Both the position numbers and the translations under genes were made by a program. A stretch of DNA of 60,176 nucleotides from Anaerolineales bacterium (GTDB lineage Bacteria > Chloroflexota > Anaerolineae > Anaerolineales > UBA11858). Positions 26,028-33,939 of this stretch are shown in pieces (positions within the stretch are counted from its first letter, which is position 1; the number at the start of each line of letters is the position of its first letter). The notes beneath the pieces are model-generated. The model searched no databases and had not been told where the DNA came from. It saw only the letters and a list, made by a program, of their open reading frames with translations. Where the stretch lies: contig JANQED010000184.1 in NCBI GenBank assembly GCA_028278545.1, positions 1 to 60,176 of the forward strand, read 5' to 3'.

Positions 26028-26359
26028 ATTTCCTCCATTTTCTGTTGTGTTTCTTTTGTCTGGTGTTTACAATCGCATTTTGTTGTGCTCCTTTCAACCT
26101 ACACTTACAGATCGAACCCGACGAGCGGTTTTTAGTGGGCTAACCCACGCTTGTGCCGACAACAGGTTTAGCAGATATATGTCCTCATATGACTCATCAT
26201 TTCTTGGGAATTAGCAGCCGCTCGCCGTTTGCATGTGCGCCTCAAAGGTAACATCCCTTGCTTGCCACACACCCTATCGCCCGGTACATCGCCGGGCGTG
26301 CTTCATCATCCCCGTCTTTCTTTTTGTAATACAATTATATCATAACTGCAACGATGGTT
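26028..26359. other. Gene-free gap of 332 bases with hairpins
   Basis: No convincing ORF, tRNA or known RNA. It holds a perfect 7-bp hairpin CGCCCGG/CCGGGCG (26278-26298), a 5-bp GTGGG/CCCAC hairpin near 26137-26150, and a minus-strand TATAAT at 26333-26338 just after the GTPase stop. The 7-bp hairpin, about 60 bases past the GTPase stop, may mark its 3' end, but no T-run is present. Confidence 0.4.
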
Positions 26360-26860
26360 TTATCCCCTCATTGCTGTCTGCGCCAGAGAAATGAACATAT
26401 CAGTTACCCCCTCGCCGGTCAAAGCGCTGGTTTCCAGGTAGGGCGCTTTTATTGCCTCAGCAAAACGTCGGGCCGGGCCGGGTTCTTGGGTTCTTTCGAG
26501 ATCGATTTTGTTGCCAACCACGATGAACTTTTGATCCGGCACGGCTGCCAGGATTTCTTCTCGCCAGCTGTGGAGATGTTCTAAACTCGCCGGCGCAGTG
26601 ACATCATAGACCAATGCCGTGGCCTGGCTGCCGCGGTAGAGACCCGGGCGCACGATCTTGAAGCGTTCCTGCCCTGCCATATCCCAGATCGATAATCGGA
26701 TCTGTCCATCAGGGAGATCTACGGTGTGGGTATGGAAATCGACGCCAATGGTTGCCGTGCGCGAGATATCGAACTTGCCCTCGGTGTACCTTCGGATCAG
26801 GGAGGTTTTGCCTACACTACCGTCCCCTGCAATAACAACTTTGATTAAGGAAGTGCTCAT
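26360..26860 (-). CDS. Ras/Rab-like small GTPase
   Basis: 166-residue stand-alone GTPase with every G motif intact: G1 GDGSVGKTS (about 12-20), switch-I Thr in TATIGVDF, G3 WDMAGQERF, G4 NKID and G5 SAL. The WDMAGQERF and YDVTAPASLEHL segments are of the Rab/Ras type, not the Era/Obg type. No C-terminal cysteine or membrane segment is present, so it is soluble unless recruited. The gene upstream (26894-27577) ends 33 bases before and may encode its regulator. Bacterial Ras-like GTPases such as MglA act in polarity and motility, usually with a roadblock partner. Its role here is unknown. Confidence 0.9.
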   Translation of the reverse strand: MSTSLIKVVIAGDGSVGKTSLIRRYTEGKFDISRTATIGVDFHTHTVDLPDGQIRLSIWDMAGQERFKIVRPGLYRGSQATALVYDVTAPASLEHLHSWREEILAAVPDQKFIVVGNKIDLERTQEPGPARRFAEAIKAPYLETSALTGEGVTDMFISLAQTAMRG

Positions 26861-26893
26861 ATCGATTACGTGAAGCCCCGTTGTCGCTGTGGC

Positions 26894-27577
26894 CTATTTC
26901 CGCCACGTCCCCAGAAAGAATTCGTGGGGGTAGATCAGCTCACTGGTGTCGATGGGTTTCTCCGTCAAAAAGCGTCGATTGGCTCCTTCAAAATGCTGAT
27001 GAAGTTTGTCCAGGTATTCAAGCTGCTTTGAAATAGGCTCATTTGAGAACACCGCCAGCAAGGTCGAGAATTCGCCGGGGACAAAACATAACCATTGGCC
27101 GCTCTCGATCTGTGTTGAACGCATACCGGCCCCGAAGATCTCTGCCGTGGCAGACCGGTAAGAGGACAGCATCGGAATGACCAGCGTGGGATCCAGCTTG
27201 AATTTCCCCAATGTTCCTAGCGGCAGGCCGCTCTCGTTCTCGTATATCGCATAGGCCTGGGCGCGGGCCATATACTGCTTACGGATCAGCAAGCTCTGTC
27301 CTTCGGAAGCCGCGTCCTGCCATTCGTCTGGCTCGGATAGCAGGACGGTTTCGATGTTGCGGATTTCGCGCTGATAATGGCTGTATAGCTCTTGGAACTG
27401 AGAGCGATTTATCCTGCCATCGGCCAGATCAGCTACTAGCCTATCGATTTTTTGATGGACTCTATCGATATATGCCTGGCCGCTATCGATGTTGGCACTT
27501 TTTTTCGTTGAATGCGGTACACTGATTGCAGGATGTTCTCTTTGTTTGCTCTTCATCAGTTTTTTCAGCCATCTCAT
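26894..27577 (-). CDS. Unknown protein, possible roadblock-like partner of the GTPase
   Basis: 227 residues, cytoplasmic. The N-terminal half is basic and helical (about 30-95, likely coiled coil: DRVHQKIDRLVADLADGRI). From about 108 the order alpha-beta (YAIYENESGLPLGTLGKFKLD), a helix (PMLSSYRSATAEIFGAGM), then IESGQWLCFVPGEFSTLLAVFSNE and a final helix resembles a roadblock/LC7 fold, as in MglB-type GTPase activators. The similarity is by pattern only. Its position immediately upstream of a Ras-like GTPase on the same strand supports a functional pair. Confidence 0.6.
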   Translation of the reverse strand: MRWLKKLMKSKQREHPAISVPHSTKKSANIDSGQAYIDRVHQKIDRLVADLADGRINRSQFQELYSHYQREIRNIETVLLSEPDEWQDAASEGQSLLIRKQYMARAQAYAIYENESGLPLGTLGKFKLDPTLVIPMLSSYRSATAEIFGAGMRSTQIESGQWLCFVPGEFSTLLAVFSNEPISKQLEYLDKLHQHFEGANRRFLTEKPIDTSELIYPHEFFLGTWRK

Positions 27578-27722
27578 ATGGGTCGATCCTTTGTGATGAA
27601 CACATGCTAACTATACCGCATATAAATCCGGACAACAATCAGAAAATAGTACCAACGTTTGCACTAAATCGTCCGGGATAGGGACCAGTAGATTTCAATT
27701 TTTGGTTTCAGTCTGCAAAAAC

Positions 27723-27750
27723 TCAACAATGGGCCATGAAGTGCTATAAT
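27723..27750 (+). promoter_or_regulatory. Extended -10 promoter of the SLC13-type permease gene
   Basis: TGCTATAAT (TATAAT at 27745-27750 with the TG extension) lies 16 bases after TCAACA (27723-27728), 30 bases before the ATG at 27781. The gap 27578-27780 separates divergent genes and shows nothing else. Confidence 0.55.
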
Positions 27751-27780
27751 TTAGCGGATGAGAGGAACACTGTCTAAAGT

Positions 27781-29565
27781 ATGACTACCCAGATAGCTAT
27801 TACACTGTCCATCGTTGTTGGCGCGCTGGTGCTGTTCGGGATCGATAGATTGCGCGTTGATGTGGTTGCCCTGCTCGTGTTATTGGCCGTCGGGCTCACG
27901 GGTTTAGTTGGGCCTGAGGAGGTTTTCGCTGGCTTTTCTAACCCGGCGGTGATCACGGTATGGGCGGTTTATATCGTCTCCGGTGGACTCTTCAAGACAG
28001 GTGTGGCGGATATTTTAGGCAGATTCATCCTGCGGTTGTCTGGCGAAAGCGAAATGCGCATGATCGCGGTAATCATGTTGGTCTGCGGGATCATATCTGC
28101 TTTCATGAACAACGTTGGTGCGACAGCTATGTTGCTGCCGGCTGTGGTCAGCATCTCCCGAGAGACCAAGGTGCCGGTATCCAAATTGCTGATTCCGCTA
28201 TCTTTCTCCTCGCTCTTGGGCGGCAAGTTGACCTTGATCGGCACCCCCGCCAATATCCTGGCTACCAGCATCGTGGCAGAAAATGGGCTGCCCACTTTTG
28301 GCTTTTTCGATTTCACGCCCATTGGTCTGGTTGTATTTGGGATCGGTATCTTATATATGGTCTTCATCGGACGCCGTTTGTTGCCGGTTCGGGACGCACC
28401 AGGCGAAGAGCAGGCGACCCGAGATTTGCGGAATTATATTAGCGAAGTTCAAGTTCTGCCCGATGGCAGCCTGGCGAATCGAACGCTGTTCGAGTCACGC
28501 CTGGGTGCAGACTTCGATTTGATTGTTATCGCCGTCATCCGCGATGAAGTTGAACTGGCTTATTTCGATCGTGACACTTGTATCCTTCCCGGGGATATCT
28601 TGTTGGTGGAGGGCAAGGCTGATAATCTGATACGTGCCAAGGATGATCTAGGTTTAGCTATTGCGGCAGAACCCCATATTCATTTTGGTGAATTAGATGA
28701 TGATAGTGCCCATATCGTCGAGGCTACTTTGGCGCCGCGTTCAGCAATGGTGGGGCGTAGCTTACGTTCGATCAAGTTTCGTGATCGCTACGGCTTCAAT
28801 GTGCTGGCGATCTACCGACAGGGCGAGGTGATCACTCGTAGATTACAAAGTGTGGAGCTACAATTTGGTGATGCATTGCTATTGCAGGGTCCTCGTCATC
28901 GTCTCTCAGGGTTGAATATCAAAAATGACTTTATGGTATTAGAGCCTGTGACCATCTCTGCCCGCCACAAACGAAAAATGCCCATCGCCATTGCCCTGAT
29001 GGTTTTGGTGATAGGGTTGGCTTTGTTTGCCAATTTCCATATCTCTACGGCGATGGTCATCGGTGCTGTAGCGATGGTTTTGACTGGCTGCCTGACTATG
29101 GATGAGGCCTACCAGAGTATCGATTGGCGCACGGTTTTTCTTGTTGCCGGGATGTTGCCCTTGGGGATGGCAATGGAAACCACCGGCACTGCCCAATACC
29201 TGGCGGATATACTGCTTGGTTTCGTGGGGGGGTTGGGGCCGATTGCCGCGCTTGGCGGAATCTACATCTTGGCGGCTTTGATCACCCAGCCGATGTCCAA
29301 CGCCGCAGCCATGGTTTTAGTTGTGCCGATTGCCCTTGACACTGCCTTGAGTCTGGGGGCCAATCACCTGACCTTTACGCTGGCTGTGGTCATCGGTGCC
29401 GCGACCAGCTTCCTCACACCGGTGGGACACAAGGCCAATGTGCTGGTTTTTGGTCCTGGGGGCTACAAGTTCTTTGATTATGCTCGGGTAGGCGCGCTGT
29501 TGACCGTATTCCTCTTCATCGCCTCCATGATTGCCCTGCCTCTCCTCTACCCATTATTCCCATAG
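27781..29565 (+). CDS. SLC13/DASS-type permease with two RCK_C (TrkA_C) domains
   Basis: 594 residues. An N-terminal membrane half (about 1-200, with GKLTLIGTPANILA as the re-entrant SNT-like loop) is followed by two cytoplasmic RCK_C/TrkA_C domains (about 235-295 and 315-390, each ending with GDALLLQG-like segments). A second membrane half (about 400-594) carries the repeat loop TPVGHKANVLVFGPGGYKF. This is the standard layout of bacterial CitT/SLC13 anion transporters of the YfbS/SAC1 type, for sulfate, dicarboxylates or similar anions with Na+. The RCK_C domains probably gate transport by ligand binding. Confidence 0.9.
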   Translation: MTTQIAITLSIVVGALVLFGIDRLRVDVVALLVLLAVGLTGLVGPEEVFAGFSNPAVITVWAVYIVSGGLFKTGVADILGRFILRLSGESEMRMIAVIMLVCGIISAFMNNVGATAMLLPAVVSISRETKVPVSKLLIPLSFSSLLGGKLTLIGTPANILATSIVAENGLPTFGFFDFTPIGLVVFGIGILYMVFIGRRLLPVRDAPGEEQATRDLRNYISEVQVLPDGSLANRTLFESRLGADFDLIVIAVIRDEVELAYFDRDTCILPGDILLVEGKADNLIRAKDDLGLAIAAEPHIHFGELDDDSAHIVEATLAPRSAMVGRSLRSIKFRDRYGFNVLAIYRQGEVITRRLQSVELQFGDALLLQGPRHRLSGLNIKNDFMVLEPVTISARHKRKMPIAIALMVLVIGLALFANFHISTAMVIGAVAMVLTGCLTMDEAYQSIDWRTVFLVAGMLPLGMAMETTGTAQYLADILLGFVGGLGPIAALGGIYILAALITQPMSNAAAMVLVVPIALDTALSLGANHLTFTLAVVIGAATSFLTPVGHKANVLVFGPGGYKFFDYARVGALLTVFLFIASMIALPLLYPLFP

Positions 29566-29572
29566 GGCAGAA

Positions 29573-30022
29573 TCATCTTCCTACAAGATAGGCCCCAGCG
29601 GCAACGAGCAGCACCCCTATTCCCCGTGCCAAGTTGATTTCGATTTTTGGGGAGGCGAAAAGCCCAAAATGGTCGATGAGTAGCGCAAACAGGGATTGTC
29701 CGAGCACGATTGCGATCAAAGTCGATGTCGTTCCGATTCTTGGGACTAGAAAGATTGGCGCGGCCAAGATTCCCACACCAAGAACGCCGCCGAAATACAA
29801 ATACCATTCTGAAATCCCGGGCAAATTGCTGAAATTGGCAGTCGAGGGAAAGACCAGCAAAAGAATGATCAGGACACCAACGCTGATGAATGTAAGCGCA
29901 AGAACTGACCCCAGGTTGCCAATTCGCTGGCCCAAACTCGAGTTCAAGACACTTTGAACAGCGATCAGCCCCCCCGCTATGACCCCCAGTCCGGACAAAA
30001 GAACCAATCTTATCGATAACAA
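29573..30022 (-). CDS. YdcZ-type (DUF606) DMT membrane protein
   Basis: 149 residues with five hydrophobic helices, matching the PF04657/YdcZ half-transporter family in length and in motifs LSGLGVIAGGLIAVQSVLNSSLGQRIGN and LGQSLFALLIDHFGLF. I place the start at TTG 30022, since a perfect AGGAGG sits six bases upstream; the frame extends to 30055 but without similarity. It converges on the SLC13 gene, with stops 7 bases apart. The transport substrate is unknown. Confidence 0.87.
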   Translation of the reverse strand: MLSIRLVLLSGLGVIAGGLIAVQSVLNSSLGQRIGNLGSVLALTFISVGVLIILLLVFPSTANFSNLPGISEWYLYFGGVLGVGILAAPIFLVPRIGTTSTLIAIVLGQSLFALLIDHFGLFASPKIEINLARGIGVLLVAAGAYLVGR

Positions 30023-30329
30023 GTGAGACCTCCTGTAATCTTTAACCAGCGCCATCTGATAGGCGAAGAAATTGCTTTCACGAATGATTGAACTGGGCTG
30101 GAACTATTAATCAAGTGGAGTATATCGCTCAATACAGTATAGGTTATCTAACCTCAAAAATCAATTGCCTACGGGGACAAACGTGATTAAAGAAAGGTGT
30201 TAACATGACGGGGCGTTCAACGTTGAAAATTGGGAAATAGTGAAAAACTGGGTTTGCGATATTGCCAGAATATGAAAGTGTTGATAAAAAGAGGAAGAAG
30301 TCAAAAATCTCTGAAGGAATTAATTGCTT

Positions 30330-31460
30330 ATGGATGATGTGACACTAGATGCTCAACGACAGGCGCGCGCCAAAGAATATGCTCGTATCCAGCGTCGCTT
30401 TATGCTGCTCGATTTGATCCTGGGGGCGATCTATCTGGTTGCCTGGCTGAGTTTTGGCTGGTCATTGGCCCTGAAGGATTATTTGCTCCAATGGACTTCG
30501 AATGAGTGGCTGCTGGTAGCAGGCTTTGGCTTTGTATTCGCAGCGCTGATCTCGGTGTTGACGATCCCCTTATCCTATTACACAGGCTTTGTGTTGCCCC
30601 ATCGCTTCGAGCTCTCCAACCAGACCCTCAAAGGCTGGATTGTTGATCAGATTAAAGGCCTCCTGATCTCTGGCCCTATCGGTTTGCTCCTGCTGGAAGT
30701 GATCTATGCCATCTTGCGCGGCTATCCCACCACATGGTGGCTGTGGGCGGCTGGGTTTCTGCTGGTTTTCAACGTGCTGCTGACTAACCTGGCTCCGATT
30801 CTGCTCTTCCCTATCTTCTACAAGTTCATCCCCCTGGAAGAAGAGCATGCCGACCTGGTAGAACGTCTGCTGGCTCTGGCTGAACGGGCGGATGCCAAGG
30901 TTAAAGGTGTGTATAAGTTCGATATGTCCCGCCGTACTAAAGCGGCTAATGCTGCCCTGGCTGGCATCGGCAACAGCCGCCGTATCATCCTTGGAGATAC
31001 ATTGATTGATGAGTTTACCGCTGACGAAATCGAAACTATCCTGGCCCACGAACTGGCTCATCACGTCCATAGGGATATCCCCCTGGGCATTTTGATCAGC
31101 AGCGTGACCACGCTGGTGGGGCTTTATCTGGCTTCTTTGGGTTTGGGGTGGGGAGTGAGCTACTTCGGTTTCGAGAGCACCGCAGATATCGCCGCCTTGC
31201 CGCTTTTTGGCTTGGTGTTAGGGGCTTACAGCCTCGTCACCATGCCAATTGGGAATGCCTGGGCACGCTGGCGCGAGCGCATGGCTGACCGCTATGCCCT
31301 GGAGACCACCGGCGCCGGTGCTGCCTTCGCCTCAGCTTTCACCCGCCTGGCTAATCAAAACTTGGCTGACGTCGATCCCGAACCCTGGGTGGAGTGGTTG
31401 TTACACTCCCACCCGGCCCTGGGCAAACGTATTGCCATGGCCCGCGAATTCGACTCTTAG
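30330..31460 (+). CDS. M48 family zinc metalloprotease, Ste24-like
   Basis: 376 residues with the Ste24/CaaX-protease-1 arrangement: about four N-terminal helices (20-170), then the catalytic segment HELAHH (HExxH) in ETILAHELAHHVHRD and two further helices. The third zinc ligand Glu lies in WRERMADRYAL. The upstream strand SRRTKAANAALAGIG, which precedes the active site in Ste24, is also present. Bacterial members are membrane quality-control proteases rather than prenyl-protein processors. The ATG at 30330 was chosen; a TTG at 30324 with better ribosome-site spacing is an alternative. The 30056-30329 gap shows no other gene. Confidence 0.9.
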   Translation: MDDVTLDAQRQARAKEYARIQRRFMLLDLILGAIYLVAWLSFGWSLALKDYLLQWTSNEWLLVAGFGFVFAALISVLTIPLSYYTGFVLPHRFELSNQTLKGWIVDQIKGLLISGPIGLLLLEVIYAILRGYPTTWWLWAAGFLLVFNVLLTNLAPILLFPIFYKFIPLEEEHADLVERLLALAERADAKVKGVYKFDMSRRTKAANAALAGIGNSRRIILGDTLIDEFTADEIETILAHELAHHVHRDIPLGILISSVTTLVGLYLASLGLGWGVSYFGFESTADIAALPLFGLVLGAYSLVTMPIGNAWARWRERMADRYALETTGAGAAFASAFTRLANQNLADVDPEPWVEWLLHSHPALGKRIAMAREFDS

Positions 31461-31503
31461 CTTGCCATAAGAACGCCCCACAAACTGCCGCACTGCATCT
31501 CTT

Positions 31504-31890
31504 TTACCAGACAGTTTCTACCGCATATCGCTGCATGATTGGGTCTGCCGTGATGAGTGGCATTTCTTCGATTTGCGATTGCGCTATTAGAACGCGGTCA
31601 AAGGGATCGCGGTGGTGCATGGGCAAGGTATAAACCTGTAAGGTGTGTTTCAGTTGCAGTGGGAGATTCAAAAAGGCGTTTATGGCTACCTGTTCCTGAA
31701 CAAATTCAATTTGATTAGGTGGTAGCTCAAGCCGTCCAATTTGTGCCTTGATGGCGATCTCTAACCCACTGATTGCGCTGATGAACAACCGGTTTTGACC
31801 ATCCACGATCAATTCTTTGACCCTTTGGGATAGTCTCTCATCGTCTGTAATCCACCAAAGAAAGGTGTGCGTATCTAATAGATAGTTCAC
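31504..31890 (-). CDS. PIN-domain toxin (VapC-like)
   Basis: 128-residue PIN nuclease, expected to cleave RNA. The acidic site is visible as LLDTHTFLWW (first Asp), SGLEIAIK (Glu), HRDPFDRVLIAQ (Asp pair) and LITADP. It overlaps its antitoxin gene by 4 bases (ATGA), the usual arrangement of Phd/YefM-VapC pairs, and its production depends on translation of the antitoxin. Confidence 0.9.
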   Translation of the reverse strand: MNYLLDTHTFLWWITDDERLSQRVKELIVDGQNRLFISAISGLEIAIKAQIGRLELPPNQIEFVQEQVAINAFLNLPLQLKHTLQVYTLPMHHRDPFDRVLIAQSQIEEMPLITADPIMQRYAVETVW

Positions 31891-32120
31891 TTCTCAAAAC
31901 TCTCCAAGATATCGTCTGGTAGTGGGGCGTCAAAATCGGGAGAAATCTTTATTTTCCCAATAGCGCTGCCGGGCGTGCGCTCTTGAAGGGGTGTTTCCAA
32001 GGGGATCAGCTTGGCGATCGGCTTTCCTGATTTGGCAATTACAATCTCTTCTCCAGCCATGACGCGTTTGAGCAGCTTTGAGAAATGCGTTTTGGCTTGG
32101 TGTATATTAATTGTTGTCAT
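31887..32120 (-). CDS. Phd/YefM-family antitoxin
   Basis: 77 residues with the Phd N-terminal DNA-binding and dimerisation core (INIHQAKTHFSKLLKRVMAGEEIVIAKSGKPIAKL, in order) and an acidic C-terminus (DAPLPDDILESFEK) that should wrap the toxin. The start is ATG 32120, because GGAGG is five bases upstream; a start four codons earlier has no such site. Such antitoxins normally repress their own promoter, here in 32121-32200. Confidence 0.9.
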   Translation of the reverse strand: MTTINIHQAKTHFSKLLKRVMAGEEIVIAKSGKPIAKLIPLETPLQERTPGSAIGKIKISPDFDAPLPDDILESFEK

Positions 32121-32218
32121 TTCTTCCTCCAAAAAAATCAGCCTTGATTATAGACTAGAATTAAGACTAAGTCAAGCTTGAAGATTGAACGAATTGATCT
32201 AGATTGCTGGTGAATCGC

Positions 32219-32246
32219 AAAGCCGACGCCCGGAAGCGTCGGCTTT
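32219..32246. terminator. Bidirectional-type terminator hairpin
   Basis: A perfect 11-bp stem AAAGCCGACGC/GCGTCGGCTTT surrounds a 6-base loop. It is A-flanked on one side and T-ended on the other, in both orientations. It lies 38 bases past the PspC gene stop (minus strand) and probably ends that transcript. A second small hairpin (CCACAG/CTGTGG) lies at about 32251-32273. Confidence 0.7.
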
Positions 32247-32284
32247 GAAACCACAGGTTTATGCAATCTGTGGAAGAACAAGTT

Positions 32285-32479
32285 CTATTCTTTGGGGATC
32301 ACAATCCACAAGACGATATAGGGTACCAATCCTGGGATGCCCCCGGGAACCAGCGCGATCAGGAAGGCCAGTCGGAACCAAAAGGCGCTGATCCCAAAGA
32401 ACTCTGACAGCCCCCCGCACACACCAGCCACAACGCGGTCTCGACGGGAGCGGCGCAGTGCATTTCTTTTTGCAGTCAT
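32285..32479 (-). CDS. PspC-domain membrane protein
   Basis: 64 residues consisting of a single PspC domain: a basic start (RNALRRSRRDRVVAGVCGGL), EFFGISAFWFR, and two hydrophobic stretches ending PYIVLWIVIPKE. PspC proteins sit in the inner membrane and take part in envelope stress responses. Of two adjacent ATGs, 32479 gives the better spacing to GGAGG. It follows the bactofilin-like gene by 26 bases, probably in the same operon. Confidence 0.87.
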   Translation of the reverse strand: MTAKRNALRRSRRDRVVAGVCGGLSEFFGISAFWFRLAFLIALVPGGIPGLVPYIVLWIVIPKE

Positions 32480-32505
32480 CATAGACCTCCTATTTTTGTC
32501 CCGCT

Positions 32506-33852
32506 CTAGGCGGCTTCCGCAACTGGGGCAGGTTTGCGCCAATCCTGGAAGACCAGCCACATGGCGCCCATGCCGATCAGAGTGACGATTACGCCGATGA
32601 TCCAACCCAGGACGGGGATCGCCCGCAGCAGCACGTAGATCAAAACACCCAGCACCAAAGGCCAGGCTTTGGACTCAGCATACTGGGGGAATAGTTTCTC
32701 TAAGGTCCATTTGCCGCCCCAGAAGGCGATCACCAGTTTCGAGCCATAGGTGACCATCAGCACGAAAACCGCCATAGCCAGGCCCAGGGAGGAGAATCCC
32801 ACCCCGAAGATAGTGCTTCCCAGGCCGCCCAGGGTGAGCACCCCGAAGAAAATGCCTAGTGCCAGCACCAAGCCCGCCAGGATGACCGCCCCGACGTACC
32901 CGGCGATCACAGTCACCAAGCCCCAGCCTGAGGAGGGCAGTGGTTCGCTGGCTGCTTTGTCTACCACTTTGTTGAATAGGTCAGGGAGTAGCCACAGCAC
33001 CAGGGCGCCTAAAGCCAGCAGAGTGACTAGTTCGCGTGCCCGCTGCAGGAACCAACGTCCGACATTGACCGCATTGCTGACCTGCGGATCCATGTCCACC
33101 TGAGTGGATGGCCCCCCCTCTACAGGCACAGGGGTGCTGTGAACGATCCCGCCGCCAGGTGAAATGTCGATGCTGTTAGATTGATCTACGGGACTGGTAT
33201 AAGCCACCTTGCCGCCGATCTCGGCGCTATCTGAGATACGCAGCCCAGGAGAAACCGTTGCCGGTGTCCCCGGGGGCATGAACGGGAAGAAGGGCATTGA
33301 TCCCATACTTTCATCGGGTCCGCCAACTTCAGCGTTGACGTCGCCGCCGATGACCCCATTGATCTCCAGGGCACCCGCGCCGGCATACAGGTCACGGCCG
33401 ATTTCTCCATTCAGAATAACTTGATACCCGCCGACGGCCATATCGCGGCCGATCTTGGCGCCATCCTCAACGTTCAATGAGAATCCACCGAAGTACAGGT
33501 TGCGGCCCACCACGGCGTCAGCCCCGATGGTCATGGCATTAGAGCCGTTGTAGACGCTGCCGACGACCTCACCATTGACCTCCGTGAATTGACCGCCTGT
33601 GACGAGGCTGCCATTCACGGTCCCGTTGATGACCACGTTTTGGCCGAAAGCGAATAAATCGCCGTTAACGGTGCCGTCAACGACAACGTTATCCCCGAAG
33701 ATGAACAGATCGTCATCAACGACCTCACCTGCCGGTAGGTCCTCATTCTCGATGAACTCGAACGCTTGCGCCGAGCCCACCCATCCAAAGCTGAATACCA
33801 GCACCAGGGCTATCGGTGCCAGCCAGCGGATTGATGAAGTTGTTTTTTTCAT
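32506..33852 (-). CDS. Exported bactofilin-like beta-helix protein with C-terminal membrane region
   Basis: 448 residues. A signal peptide (about 1-30, ending GSAQAF) is followed by a right-handed beta-helix-like repeat region (about 40-185) in which short units of about 17 residues recur (VVVDGTVNGDLFAFGQN, VVINGTVNGSLVTGGQ, IGRDMAVGGYQV). This is the polymer-forming cytoskeletal/bactofilin type of solenoid. A Pro-rich linker and four or five membrane helices (about 270-435) complete the protein. Classical bactofilins are short and cytoplasmic, so an exported and membrane-anchored version suggests an envelope scaffold. GAGGAGC precedes ATG 33852. Confidence 0.8.
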   Translation of the reverse strand: MKKTTSSIRWLAPIALVLVFSFGWVGSAQAFEFIENEDLPAGEVVDDDLFIFGDNVVVDGTVNGDLFAFGQNVVINGTVNGSLVTGGQFTEVNGEVVGSVYNGSNAMTIGADAVVGRNLYFGGFSLNVEDGAKIGRDMAVGGYQVILNGEIGRDLYAGAGALEINGVIGGDVNAEVGGPDESMGSMPFFPFMPPGTPATVSPGLRISDSAEIGGKVAYTSPVDQSNSIDISPGGGIVHSTPVPVEGGPSTQVDMDPQVSNAVNVGRWFLQRARELVTLLALGALVLWLLPDLFNKVVDKAASEPLPSSGWGLVTVIAGYVGAVILAGLVLALGIFFGVLTLGGLGSTIFGVGFSSLGLAMAVFVLMVTYGSKLVIAFWGGKWTLEKLFPQYAESKAWPLVLGVLIYVLLRAIPVLGWIIGVIVTLIGMGAMWLVFQDWRKPAPVAEAA

Positions 33853-33939
33853 TTTCGTAAGCTCCTCGAAAAATAAAAGGTTGAATTTCGTTCACAACAG
33901 TATACGTGTGACCTGCCTCTCGGTTGCACAATTTACCGA

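Noticed and set aside
30330..31460. Ste24-like protease as a CAAX processor for the Ras-like GTPase at 26360
   Set aside because: The GTPase ends without a cysteine, so no CAAX box exists; the genes are on different strands and 3.5 kb apart.
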